DNA from: Malania oleifera
Lineage: Eukaryota; Streptophyta; Magnoliopsida; Santalales; Ximeniaceae
Assembly: GCF_029873635.1 (NCBI RefSeq)
Contig: NC_080426.1
Location: forward strand, 55,070,093-55,134,092
Length of the DNA stretch: 64,000 nucleotides
Direction: 5' to 3'
Below are positions 12,151-24,306 of this stretch, piece after piece. A program made the position numbers and the translations under genes. The notes beneath the pieces were generated by a model. It did not search any database. It was given only the letters and a program-made list of their open reading frames with translations, and was not told the DNA's origin. Position 1 is the stretch's first letter; each line of letters begins with the position of its first letter.

Positions 12151-14070
12151 TGTTGAATAAGGTGTAATCAAAAGAGGGGGGCGAATTGGATATTTAAAAA
12201 AAAATTAATTCACTTAATTTTCTTTTACGCACTCCTTATAAGTTTACCAACTACTTCTAGTTGCTCAATTATGTGTAAGTGTGGCAATCCTATCTATGCA
12301 TGCAATATACTCAACTTAAATACAATGCGGAAAATAAAGAGTAAAAGGAAGAGAGTTGACAAACGTGATTTTACGAGGTTTAGCAGACTTGGCCTACGTC
12401 CTTGCCTTAAGCAACCACTCAAGGATTCACTAATAACCCTGCTCCTTAAAGTGGGACGGAGCTTCCCTTACAAACCGCTGCTTACAAGAGGTACAACTCC
12501 CTCCTTATCCCCTACTCACAAGAGGTACAGCTTCCTCCTCACACCCGGTTCACAACCCGAACCATGTTTACAATGAAATCTGAAAAATAACACTCAAAAC
12601 AATACTTCCAACAAAAGCTTGGGAGTACAATTCAATTTCCTAGTACATTATCATATGATATAACTTGAAGCTCAAGAATTTATGAAAAATGATACAATTG
12701 TTTGATGTATGAAATGTGTCAACACACAAATTCGTATTTAATCAAAAACTCCCAAGTGAAAATATATTTGGAATCCTTTGGAGTCCACTAGGGTTCTTGA
12801 TTCACTTTGTAAAGATGCTCAAGTATATTTGAAGTGAGCTATTTAACAAAAATTTGACTTGAATACAACTCAATCAAAAATCACAAAGTTTTCCTTCAAG
12901 TTCCAATATTTTAATCAAAGTAGGTTTTTCAATAAGAAACCCAATGAACAATTTATATGAATATGTGTTTATGTACTTCTTGAATTTCAAATCAATCAAC
13001 CAAGCTAACAAGTTTTTCTCAAAACATGATCTTCCTAAAAATTAGTTTTTATATGTGAATACACACTCAAGATCAAAACGTCTTTCTAACGATAAACACG
13101 TAAAAATATGAGAGGTTCTTGAAAAATAATAACTTGACAGATCAAACCTTAATACTGGATCAAATTTTAGTTGGATGAATGAATGTCTTTTTGATTTCAG
13201 TAGAGATTTTTCCAAACGAAGATGGAAGAAGATTGAAGTGCAGAAAAATTGGCTCTAGGGTTCAAATCTTGCAATGAGAAGTATATCTTTCTTGGTTTTT
13301 CCTTGTGCATATCTTCTAGGGTTTAGATATTCATAATATATATTATATTACCCTTAGAATTAATCTCAGCCGTTGGATCAATAAGATACTTCGCGTGTCT
13401 TTTTAATAAAGAGCTTATTTTAGGCTTTCCCGCGAGTTCAGGCAATCGAACTCGACTTCAGGCTCCTGAAGTGTCAACTTCAGGCGCCTAAGGTTCCAAG
13501 GTCAGGTGACTGAAGAGCTTTGGCCAAGTTCTGTCTTCTTCATTTAATTCTTTAGGCGTCTGAACTTAATCTTCAGGCAATCGAAGAAATTCTTCAGGCT
13601 ACTGAGGTTTGTGTTCAGGCGACCGAACTACCCATTCTCTCAAATTTTTATTTCTAACTAAAAATCTACTTGGATTCTTTTCTTGGATCTTTTATAAAAT
13701 ATATTTTTCATGATTTTGAAAACATTTCAAGGTCCATGAGAGTTTCCTAATGATGTACATGAAATGCATGAATCCTAAAACCATTCTAAGTTATAATGAG
13801 CTTCAAAATAAATCATATGCCAATGTAAATACATAAGCTCTAAATACCCATTCCCAAGAGTTTCTTGAACTTTGCTGCTTGCATCTTGATTCTCGTACTC
13901 TTTAAGTTCCAAGATGCTTTCCAGGATTTGTAGGCTTTACTTGAAGGCATCCATAACTTGTTATCTTTTCGTGCATGGTTAATATAGGTCCTGTACACAA
14001 ACTCAATGCACAGATCAAATACCCAGTGATTTGTCATTCTCAAAACAAGATTGGACTCGTAGAGTCAACA
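12151..14070 (-). repeat. copia A LTR, complete (1,920 bp)
   Basis: It runs from TGTTGAATAAGG to GAGTCAACA, so the termini form the inverted repeat TGTTGA/TCAACA typical of LTRs. On the minus strand the order is U3 (14,070 down to about 13,360), an AT-rich TATA region at about 13,335-13,355, then R/U5. U3 holds the palindrome array at 13,436-13,628. The conserved copia LTR island (antisense GCCTACGTCC) is at 12,370-12,402. No target-site duplication can be tested because the matching left LTR is outside the window or artefactual. The flank at 14,071 is old gypsy LTR sequence. Confidence 0.88.
13436..13628 (-). promoter_or_regulatory. array of eight phased palindromes in copia A U3
   Basis: Eight units start at 13436, 13456, 13478, 13500, 13550, 13571, 13592 and 13613, spaced 20, 22, 22, 50, 21, 21 and 21 bp. 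Typical units are CTTCAGGCTCCTGAAG and GTTCAGGCGACCGAAC, imperfect palindromes of about 14-16 bp. They lie about 80-290 bp upstream of the presumed TATA on the element's own strand. Function unknown; a repeated protein-binding site in the LTR promoter is the simplest guess. Confidence 0.6.
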
Positions 14071-14180
14071 ACCTATCTTTCTTACTGAGAGGTGTCTCAC
14101 CCCAATATATTCTAACATTTCAAGATCATGAGAAGATCGAGCCTAGCGCTCCAGAGCAGGGCCTAGAGAGAGAGAAAGAA

Positions 14181-14251
<71 letters not shown>

Positions 14252-14513
14252 AAGAAAGAAAGAAAGAAAGAGGGAGAGAGAGAGAGAGAGAGTATTGAAA
14301 TTAAGTACTGGAGAGTAAATTTTTGTATGTTGAGATGTTTCTGTACACCTGGGATTATAGTTGTATTTTTGGGAGATGGTCTGTGTATATATATATATAT
14401 ATATATATAGAGGATGACACTAGAACTCTGGTATATTGTATTCTGGCTTGATATTGATAGTTCCACTGCATATATGCATGTTTGGGATATACAGATATGG
14501 TATCAGAGGTGGA

Positions 14514-14604
<91 letters not shown>

Positions 14605-14901
14605 GTAGTAATTACAATACGTGCAAGGGGTACATGATAAAAATAGAGTTCGCGCATCCTCATGTTGAAAAAGCTAGTAGAATAAGATGTACATGAACCA
14701 ATTAAATAACATGAAAGGTCAAACTTCAAGGTATAAACTTTGTGTGCCTTGAAAATCAATAACTGTGTAGTGGGGCGTCGTGATAATTTGTTGGTGACGG
14801 AAAACTAACATGTTCACTTCCCCCATCTTATGTACTTGGAGAGTCATAGAGAGATGCTACTGAAATTTACAATGTCTATGACAAAGGAATTTGAGCAATT
14901 G
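14071..14901. repeat. microsatellite-rich spacer with an old gypsy LTR scrap
   Basis: No gene. 14,081-14,103 carries the gypsy LTR motif ACTGAGAGGTGTCTCACCCC, so copia A probably landed in an old gypsy LTR. A GA/GAAA microsatellite occupies about 14,168-14,292, a short TA repeat 14,387-14,408 and an AAT repeat 14,513-14,602. A sequence like a primer-binding site, TGGTATCAGAGG, precedes the AAT repeat at about 14,498. The rest (14,603-14,901) is unrecognised single-copy-looking DNA. The poly-Asn and Arg-Glu frames here are repeat artefacts. Confidence 0.7.
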
Positions 14902-14969
14902 TGTAGATACCTGAACTCGTGAATAAGGAAAATAAATAAGAAAAGGGTAAAAGGGGGATTTCAGCAGGG

Positions 14970-15160
14970 TTCATCGACGAAGCTAGTATATTCGTCGATG
15001 AAGTCCCTTAAGTTCTTCGTCACTGAAATTCAAAGTGTTGTTGACAAAGAAATACCGAGCAAAGCAAAGAAATATCCAGATGAGGTCTATCAATGAAGGA
15101 AGAGCTTCGTCCACTTATAGTCCAGTGGTTTGTCAATGAAGGCACCGCTTCGTCGATGAA
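14970..15160 (+). promoter_or_regulatory. phased palindrome array in Tekay-like U3
   Basis: Eight units of the form TTCGTCGATGAA or TTCATCGACGAA start at 14970, 14991, 15016, 15038, 15086, 15106, 15129 and 15149. They form two blocks of four with 20-25 bp steps, ending about 20 bp upstream of the TATA box. The same layout is in the 3' LTR (24,363-24,553), where several units are closer to the perfect palindrome TTCGTCGACGAA. Function unknown. Confidence 0.6.
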
Positions 15161-15241
15161 TTTGACTCGATCAAAGGCTCTATAAATATCATCTTTGGTT
15201 GCTTAAAGGGTAAGAAAACCCAAAAGTTCTCTCTCACTCTC

Positions 15242-15281
<40 letters not shown>

Positions 15282-16588
15282 CTCTACGATCCTTCGTCGT
15301 TCGTCATTTGTTTCTATGATCGGAAGTTTTTACGTAGATCAAAGGAGGAAACTCTACAGTTATAGCAGATCAGATCGTTGTTTTGAAGATTTTTGGGATT
15401 GTCCCTAAAATCGAGGTAAGGATTTGAATTCATTTTCATTTCAATAGATCTGGAGTAGATTGAATAATAGAAGTATTGTTCTTCGGTTTTTAGGTTTTTA
15501 GGATCCTGTGTCGTAGTTTTGCATCAATAAGCTCATGTTTCAGTTTTCGGGATAAAGGTAAGGGATTTGTTTACATCATTATTTATAAAAAGAAACCACA
15601 GGATATGTAGCTTATGTTTATATGTACTTATGGACTACTTATTTGCAAAGTTTTACCAGGTATAAATGTCGATTCTTACGATTTTTCATGATTCCACGGT
15701 TTTGGCAAAAAATGAGGGTTTTGGCATATGATCTCCAAATTTCTTAAACTACTTTGTTTGCACTAATACTAAAGTAGGAGATGCTTGAAACTCTTAAAAG
15801 CAACAGAAATGATATTTTACGAACCAGTCTATATGAAATGTATATTTGACCAAATAAGTGTGACGTATGATATGAATTGATTTTATACTGATTTGAGATG
15901 CATGTAAATGAACTATGGGGGCTAGGGCTCGTAGTAGTTATCAGAATTAGCAGAAAACAAGTGCCGGTTAGGTACCGTGCCAAGTATGAGAAAAGGGTAA
16001 AACCGAGAGGTTACGAGCCTATTTTCACCACAGTATGAATGAAAGTATACATGAATGAGATTGTGAAAATATAGGAATTGCACAAGTGAATATTTTATAA
16101 CGTAAATTATATAAATGGTATTGGGACTGCAACTTGTCTCAATAGTATATGAATCCTTAAAAAGCTTATATTATGTAGGCTCAGTACCGTTGCCAAAATA
16201 GAGGTACAGTGCAACCACACGTAGTTATTGTTCAGTGTGGGTACCTAGTAGTAGGCTTGGTAAGAAGGGCCAATGGTCAAAAGGGATCAAGGTGGTGAAG
16301 GCCAAGTTGGACTGCAGTATGTTATGATGCCTGATGATGCATGTACGTTCAGGGCTCGATCAGTGTTTTCTTATCGCATAAGCCTTACCACGGGGAGTTA
16401 CTAGCATAGTTATGATAGTTTCGAATTAGACGGTGGTCTAAATATGCATATACATGATTTAAAAACTTTGTTGAGCAGAGTCACAGGTCTAAGTACTAGG
16501 CAGAGGGATTGTACAATGTATGGGCCTGTACCCTACCCTAACCTTAGGAACTCTCACTTGTAATGATGCAGAGTTATCTATTATCAGG

Positions 16589-17567
16589 TGATTACGCGCT
16601 TAAACTACTTAATTAGGCATTTTAATCCGAGTATTAGAGCCTATATTTTTAATTAAATACCTAATTACTCTCAATATTTTAACAAGGTGTTCTATTTATA
16701 ATATTTGGGCTTTATTGAGCAATTTATTAATTTTTGGCATTATTTTATCGTAGGAAAATTTTCGAGAGCTAAAACCAGCATAAGTTCGTAATTCGTGCAT
16801 AACTTTTCCGTCTAAGCTCCAATCAAGACAATTTGAAATTCTGGAGAAATACGAGAAGATTATATACAACTTCCATGTTTTGATCTTCAAGAAAAATGGG
16901 CTCTAGGAGAGTCAAAACGGGCCTCGTTCGCAGAGAGAAAAATGAAAAAAAAAATTAAAAAAATAATAATATTGATGTGACTCGGCCATACAGACCGGGT
17001 CGGTCCTCTAGGTGGGTCTTGCAGCATAGTTGCTATGTGCTAGGGCCAGCTCCCCCCTTCCTATTTATTTCCTGGTTTTCTCCTATTCTAGTTGTGCCCC
17101 CGCACCACCCTTCTCCTTACTCTCTCGTTCCCCTTCCCTCTCAATGCTTTCATTATCTCCCTCTTCTCTCCTCCTTCCCTAAACTCCCCCTAACTCTCAT
17201 CCTTCAGTTTCTCTGTTCTCAGTCTCTCTTTCTCTCCCTTAGCCTTTGATTTCCCTCTCTTACTCTCCTTCACTGCTGCACAGCCCCACCACTAGGTTCC
17301 CTCCAGTTCGTGCACTAGCAGCCCCATCTCCCTCTGCAACTCTTGCCCACCTGCCAAACCCAGCATAGCCACCAGCCGAAGATCTTTAGCCAGCTCCACC
17401 ACAGTTACAGCCAAGGACCTCCTACTGCACCAGCCACAACACCACCCGAGAGTCCTTCCTAGCCACCACTAGAGCAACCAGTAGCCACAACTCTGTTGAG
17501 AGCACCCAGCACAGCTCCTCTACCCCATGGCCAAGTCACCAACTTTAGACCTTCCAGACAACCACAC

Positions 17568-17618
<51 letters not shown>

Positions 17619-18695
17619 TCTCATTTTTCTTTTCTTTATTTTATTTTAGTATTAGTTATTCTCTTCCTCTCTCTCTCTCTCTTGTTTAATATTTTTTTTT
17701 TTATGGTTGTTTCAATACATTATTTAGTTTAATATTAGATTGGGTATTTTTCTTCACTTTATTATTTGAGTAGTCCATGGATTAATTAGATTTTTGTTCT
17801 TTTTAGTTTGTTATTTTGAATGCTTCAAGGCTACTTTAAGTTGTTTAATTTAGTATACATTTAAGTTAATGTTGGGCATGATTATAGGGTGGATTAGTTT
17901 TCTCTTAGTATTAGTATACATCTAGTTTATTGTTTTTTAAGTTGTTGTCTTTTATTTTATTATTGCGATGGTTTATTGTGGAATTAATTTGACCTAAAAA
18001 ATTGGGATTGCAAGCATGAGGGGCTAAGTTTAGTAACTCGGGTTGCGGGTCAATATCGTTTGCTTTCCATGGTTTGTTAGTTCTCTTATGATATTATTGA
18101 TACACTTTTATTTGGTTAAAACCGAAAATTGAAGGCATCGTTGATAAATCACTGACTCTTTTTTCTTGTTTTGTTGTTAACGTTAGGCACATCAAAACCT
18201 TGATTTAATATAGGATTTTCATTAACTAATTTTTACATGAAATTCGGTTTATGCTTAATGAGAGTTTTTATTTTCTTCCGTTCGGATGTGAAAAATTTAC
18301 TCAAGCTTTCATAATAAAATTTCATCTTATTAATATCTTGATTGGATTAACAAGAAGAGGACTAAGGCCTAGGAAATTAGTAAACAGTGGAAGCAAACAG
18401 ACGTTGAACCCGTAACCCGAGTGTTCGGTAAATTGTTTCAGTTAATATGTTTAGTTTGGTTGCGTTAGTAGGTTTATATTTTTGGAAATTCGATAAAAGT
18501 TCAGTCACATTTTTGCATTTTTCTCAAATACCTCCCATTTTGTTTATTATTTTCAAAATCATAAAAGACCAAAAAGATATCACTAAGCTTTCATAAATAC
18601 TTTGATACTTAGTAGTCCCTATGGAATATGATCCTTGACTCATCCTTGATACAATTGACACTTCAGCACTTGGAAGCACAACTTAGAACAAGTCA
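16589..18695 (+). mobile_element. solo LTR, Athila/Tat-like, nested in the 5' LTR
   Basis: The 3' LTR at 25,930 is continuous where the 5' LTR is split, which defines a 2,107-bp insertion. It begins TGATTACGCG, ends AAGTCA, and is flanked by TCAGG and TTAGG, a target-site duplication with one mismatch. TG...CA ends and lack of coding content indicate a solo LTR. The segment near 18,610 (GTCCCTATGGAATATGATCC) resembles the direct-precursor motif common near Athila/Tat LTR ends, so that lineage is a guess. It contains a CT microsatellite (17,573-17,613). Reading frames inside are low-complexity. Confidence 0.75.
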
Positions 18696-19204
18696 TTAGG
18701 AATATATATTACAGTATTGAGAATGTGCAATCTACGTAACTGTTTTTAAACAAGGATATAACTGTACAGTCACACACTGATGTAATATCTTCCTCCTTAT
18801 TGAGAAGTGTCTCACCCCAATCTTACAACCTTTGTTTCAGGGGTTACAAGAAATTGGTCCTAGTCTCCTAGAAGGACTTTGGAGAGTAGCGTCCGGTTAG
18901 CTGACATAAGTTTTGTATAAGTTCTGGGTTGTTTGGCTAGGATGGGTTTTCTTTTTGGGAATGCAATACAATTTATGTTTTACGTACGGATGAATGTAGA
19001 TATGGAACAGTTAGATACTCTGGTATGTCTAGTAGAATCCATATGAATGTTTATGTTTTTCACAATATATGTGAGTACAGATCATTATGAAATACCCATA
19101 TGTCCCTATTTAGGGCGAGTAGTTATGGTTTCCAGAGGATTTGTACAGGATATATATCTATAGTAGCACTCTAGGGCCATACTAAGGACTAGGGTGCTAC
19201 AGTT

Positions 19205-19217
19205 TGGTATCAGAGCC
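19205..19217 (+). other. primer-binding site (initiator tRNA-Met)
   Basis: TGGTATCAGAGCC starts three bases after the LTR end CTACA, the usual spacing for a plant Tekay-like element primed by initiator methionine tRNA. Confidence 0.88.
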
Positions 19218-19596
19218 CATAGCTAGCCGGAAGTGTGATGTGAATTGCACTACCTGGTTATGGATATGCTCAGAGCTTAGGTTTCTAGGTTCTATAGATT
19301 AGACTATACCAGAGTTTAGAATGTGAGTATGATTTTCGAGTTTAACTTAGTATACCTGGGGATAGAAATCCATTGACAGACTTCTATGTTTTTCTGGATC
19401 ATTCAAAGGGTTCAGAAAATAACAGCAATCTATTGGCGATTTCGTTTCTAAGTGGAAGGGCGGAACCCGAGTTAGAATGAGAATGTGAGTCATTAGGGTA
19501 CGTTGGTACTAGGAATGTCATTATGGGAAGTGAGTTTATAGTATTGCAATATTAGTTGGTTAAGCTTTTAATTGATTTTATCAATTGCTTTTCAGG

Positions 19597-20607
19597 ATGG
19601 AATCCAGGGATATTACTGCCAACGTTGGAGGCAGTAGTAGTAAGGGTGTTGGCCATGAGGCTAGCAGTGACTCTACTAGTTTGTTATGGGACTTCGCTCG
19701 GTAGCTTATGGATGAGGTTGTCCGGATGAATAAGGGTCAGGATTGTCCCCTTGTTGAGTTAGGATGCTCCATTTACTAGTTCACACGACTGAAACCTCCT
19801 GTCTTTGTGGGGAGTGTGGATCCGATTTTGGCTGAGAATTGGATCAGGGAGATTGAGAAGATTCTAGACATCCTGAACTGCACTGAGAAGCATAAGGTAG
19901 CCTTTGCAACGTTCAATCTAACGAGTGAATCAGAGAGGTGGTGGAAGATAGTTAAAATGCTTGAAGAGCATCGAACTACTCATATGGTTTTGACGTGGGC
20001 TCAGTTCAAAGATTTATTCTTTGAACGGTACTTTCCAGCCACAGTCAGAAATGCCAAGATGGAGGAATTCATGAGTCTGGAGCAGGGGCAGCTGTCGATT
20101 TAGTAGTATGCTTCCAGGTTTCAGGAGCTATCTCGATTTGATCCATTCATGATTTTAGAGGAGGCAAAGAAGGCTTGGAAGTTTTAGAGGGGCTTGAAGA
20201 AGGAGATTAAGAAGCAGACTGCAATATGGCAGATGCAAGACTTTGTTACTCTAGTTGAAAAAGACACTATAGTAGAGAAGAGTTTACAGGAGGACCTTGA
20301 GGTTCAGGTTCCGAAGAAGAGACTTGCGCCTTCCAATTCTTATGGAAAGGCAAAGCAGGGCAACTGGAAGAAGAGCAGTGGTGGTGTTTCTCAGAGTACT
20401 GCAACTACTCCAACTTGTTCCAAGTGTGGGAGATCTCACTCAGGAAAGTGTTTATGGGGTTATGGAGCTTGTTTTCGTTGTCGTAGGATGGGACATAAGA
20501 AGAAAGATTGTTGCATGCCGATGAATAGTGGAGCTCCACAACAGTCATATGGAGGAGGTGTTCAGGCACAGTCAGGGTGGTCAACAAAGGGGGACAGCCT
20601 AGGCTAG
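19597..20607 (+). pseudogene. Tekay-like gag, one frame with several TAG stops
   Basis: The ATG at 19,597 opens MESRDITANVGG and the same frame continues to 20,607, so there is no frameshift, only premature stops. The body shows the retrotransposon Gag core (NWIREIEKILDIL, then RWWKIVKMLEEH, then FFERYFPATVRNAKMEEFMSL). A zinc knuckle CFRCRRMGHKKKDC lies near 20,470-20,515. In-frame TAG codons occur at 19,702, about 19,777, 20,101 and near 20,185. Each fits a glutamine position (for example LSI-stop-QYASRFQEL), so CAG-to-TAG change is the likely cause. Gag would form the particle and bind element RNA. Confidence 0.88.
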
Positions 20608-23600
20608 GGTGTACTCCCTGACTCCTGGTGACGTAGAGAATGTAGGAGATGTTGTCACAGGTACCATTTACATACTTTCCAATAAAGTTATTATAATATT
20701 TGACTCGGGGGCAATGCATTCCTTTATCTCTTAAGGATTTGTTAAACTGTGTGGGATTGAGACTCAACAGTTAGATTATATATTGGTGGTGGCTACGCCT
20801 TTAGGGTCGGTAGTCGTATGTAGTAGGGTAATCCATGACTTTCCAGTAGAAATTTAAGAGAGGGTACTACCAGTTAGTCTCATTATGTTTGATATGCATG
20901 GCTTTGATATTATTCTGGTATGGACTGGTTGTTTTCCAGTTACGCCAATATTGATTGCCACAAGAGAGAAGTGGTGTTTAGACCTTCGGGGAAGTAGGAA
21001 TTCAGACTCTTTGGTTCGTGTGTGTGCTCTACGCCACGGATCCTCTCAACTTTGTAGGTTAAGAGATTACTTTTGGAGGGATGCTAAGGGTATCTGGAAT
21101 TTGTGAAAGAAACACCAGCAGGGGAACGTGAACTGGAGGAGATTCCTGTTGTGTGCGAGTTCCCATATGTGTTCCTAGAGGACTTGCCAAGATTATCTCC
21201 AGATCGTGAGGTGGAATTCGATATAGATTTAGCTCCAGGTATGGCGCTGATATCAAAAGCTTCGTATTGTATGGCTTCAGCTGAACTGGGAGAGTTGAAA
21301 GAACAGCTTCAGGAGCTGTTAGATAAAGGATACATTCAACCGAGTGTTTCTGCTTGGGGAGCACCTATGCTACTTGTAAAGAAGAAGGATGGGTCGAAGA
21401 GAATGTGCATCAACTACTGAGAGCTTAATAAGGTAACGATAAAGAGCAAATACCTACTACCCAGGATCGATGATCTATTTGACCAGCTACAAGGCACGCA
21501 GATCTTCTCTAAGATCGATCCACGGTCTGGGTATCACCAGCTAAAGGTGAAAACAAAGGATGTTCTGAAAACATCTTTCTGAACTCAATATGGCCATTAC
21601 GAATTCATGGTTATGCCATTCAGTCTAACAAATGTACCTGCAACATTTATGGATCTGATGAAGAGGGTCTTTCATGAATACTTGGACCAGTTCGTCATGG
21701 TATTTATTGATGACATCCTATTGTATTCTAAAGGTGCTGCAAAGCATAAAGTTCATCTGAGACTAGTACTGCAAATGCTTGGGGAGAAGAAGTTATATGC
21801 TAAACTGAAGAAGTACAAATTCTGGCAAGAACAAATTGCATTTCTAAGGCTCGTAGTGTCCAAAGAAGGAGTATTAGTGGATCCAAGTAAGATAGAAGCA
21901 ATAGTGGATTGGGTGAGACCGAATAATGTTCAAAAGGTCAAAAGTTTTCTAGGTATTGCAAGTTACTACCGCCGTTTTGTATAAGGGTCCTTCAGTTTAG
22001 CAGGTCCTTTGATGTGACTCACGAGGAAGAAGATGAGGTATGATTGGATTGATGAGTGTGAACTGAGTTTCCACGAGCTGAAACGGCGACTGGTTACTAC
22101 TCCAATTCTAACCATTCCATTTGGGGATGGCGGATTTGTTATTTACAGTGACACCTCTAAGAAGGGTCTTGGTTGTATTCTAATGCAGCAAAGCAGGGTG
22201 GTTGCTTACACTTCTCGTCAACTTAAGGAGTACGAGAAAAACTACCCGACCATTGTATGGAATTGGAAACTATAGTGTTTGCATTGAAAATCTAGAGGCA
22301 CTACCTATATGGTGAAAGGTGCGAGATTTTTACTGATCACAAGAGTCTTAAGTACATTTTCACTCAAAAATAACTAAACATGAGATAGCGTAGGTGGCTC
22401 GAGTTGATAAAGGATAACAACTGTACTATTAGGAAAAGCAAATGTGGTAGCTAATACTCTGAGTCGGAAGTCTGTGGATGCATTGCTCTCTGCAATGAGA
22501 GTTTAGCATCAGATTTGTATGGACCTGGAAAGGTTAGGCTTGGAGGTTGTGGAAGGAAATCATCAAGCTGTTCTTGCTAGCTTAGTGGTACAACTGACCT
22601 TACAAGATAAAATCCGAACAGCTCAGAAGGAAGATCCAAAGTTTGTTGAGGTTATGAAAGGAGTTCAGAGTGGGTTAAAGCCAGATTCAGTATTTCTGGT
22701 GATGGGATTTTGAGATTCTATAACAGGGTATGTGTACCAAATGACACCGAAATTAAACGGGTCATTCTGGAGAAGGCACACCGTTGCTATACATCGTACA
22801 TCCTGCTAATACAAAGATGTACCAAAATATGAGGGAATCATTTTGGTGGTTCAACACGAAAAAAGAGATCACCCGATTCGTAGAGCAGTGTCTAACGTGT
22901 CAGCTTGTCAAGGCAGAGCACCAGGGGCCAACAGGACCACTTCAGCCACTTGACATCCTCAAGTGGAAGTGGGAGCACATCTCGATGGATTTCGTAATGG
23001 GGTTACCTACAGTGGTGCATGGGCAGAATGTTATATGGGTTGTAGTTGATCAACTAACAAAGACTGCACATTTCATTCCAATCAAAATCAGTTATTCTCT
23101 GAATCGGCTGGCTAAGTGGTATGTGCAAGAGATTGTACAATTCCATGGTATCCCTGTTTCTATTATTTCAGATCGAGGTCCACGTTTTATGTCTCATTTC
23201 TAGAAGAGTCTACAAGATGCCTTGGGATAAAAAATGACATTCAATATGTATTTCCACTCGCAAACAAATGGGCAGTCTGAGAAGACTATTCAAACGTTAG
23301 AGGATATGTTTCGGGTTTGTGTACTGGACTTTGGTGGTAGTTGGATACGATATCTACCACTTGTTGAGTTTGCATATAACGAAAGCTACCAGCCTAGCAT
23401 AGATATGGTACCATACGAGGCATTGTATGGTCGTCATGTCGATCTCTATTATACTGGGATCAGGTAGGCGAGCGGCAGATACTGGGTCCAGAACTGATTC
23501 AGTAGGCCTCTGCAAAGGTCGAGTTGATCAGGGAGATAATTAAGGTAGCTCAGAGTTGGCAGAAGAGTTATGCTGATACTCGCCAATGAGAGCTAGAGTT

Positions 23601-24028
23601 TGAGGTAGGAAGTATGGTATTCCTGAGGATCGCTTTGATGAAAGGGGTGTGAGGTTCAAGAAGAAGGGCAAGCTAACTTCTCGGTATATTGGGCCTTTCG
23701 AGATCCTGGAAATGATAGGTTCGGTTGCTTATCGAGTGGCTTTACCCCCAACACTATCCAAAGTCCATGACGTGTTTCATGTGTCAGTGCTAAGGAAGTA
23801 CGTGTCAGATCCATCACACATGCTGAGTTACGAACCTCTAGAGATCAATGATGCTTTGTCATATGAGGACGTACTAGTACAGTTCTTATATCGGGAAGTT
23901 CAGCATTAAGGACTAAGGAAATACTACTAGTGAAAGTATTATGGCATAACCATTTAGTGGAGGAAGCTTCATGGGAGTTAGAGTCTGAGATACACCAAAA
24001 GTACCCTCACTTATTCAGAGATAGTTAG
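20608..24028 (+). pseudogene. Tekay-like pol: protease, RT, RNase H, integrase, chromodomain-like tail
   Basis: A frame change after gag opens the protease, with FDSGAMHSFIS at about 20,698. The RT spans about 21,220-21,990, with [11 protein letters not shown] and the catalytic [10 protein letters not shown]. RNase H follows at about 22,033-22,440. Integrase shows a degenerate zinc-finger start (HPANTKMYQ, then CLTCQ), MDFVMGLP, ISDRGPRF and NGQSEKTIQTLE, the D-D-E residues. The last segment (about 23,915-24,028) reads VKVLWHNHLVEEASWELESE, chromodomain-like, in another frame. Stops break the chain after CINY, after TSF, at RRFV and inside RNase H; several are TGA where CGA (arginine) is usual. 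Not functional. Confidence 0.88.
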
Positions 24029-24306
24029 AGTTATATAGGTAAGAAAAAGGATATGTAAGTAAATGTATGTGTGTTTAGTAAAGTATATAAGAATTTGGGG
24101 GAGTTTGCATGTATATTATGATCTCCCGAAGTATTATGTTGTAACCATGGTATTCCTCTGCCATATGTGAGGGCATGTAATAAACTTCGGCTGGAGCCAC
24201 TATGTGGGTGGCTACCGCCTTTTCGGTAGGACTGAGCTGTAAGTGTAGAATATACGTAGTATCAATTAGCAAATTTCGAGGAAAAAATTTTTATAAGGAG
24301 GGGAGA

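Larger units (their letters stand above)
14902..19201 (+). repeat. 5' LTR of the Tekay-like element (interrupted)
   Basis: It starts TGTAGATACCTGAAC and ends GGGTGCTACA just before the PBS. Removing the nested solo LTR (16,589-18,695) leaves about 2.19 kb, close to the 3' LTR. A TATA box (CTCTATAAATATC) lies near 15,178-15,190, with the palindrome array upstream and a CT repeat (15,247-15,277) downstream. The recurrent gypsy LTR motif (TTGAGAAGTGTCTCACCCC) is at 18,797-18,820. Confidence 0.88.

Noticed and set aside
13436..13628. Heat-shock elements (GAA/TTC repeats)
   Set aside because: Heat-shock elements need GAA and TTC triplets two bases apart in alternating order. Here the triplets are 6-8 bases apart around a specific core.
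14355..14759. Frames coding long poly-Asn or poly-Ile runs, and Arg-Glu/Leu-Ser runs nearby
   Set aside because: They are translations of AAT and GA microsatellites without any conserved flanking protein.
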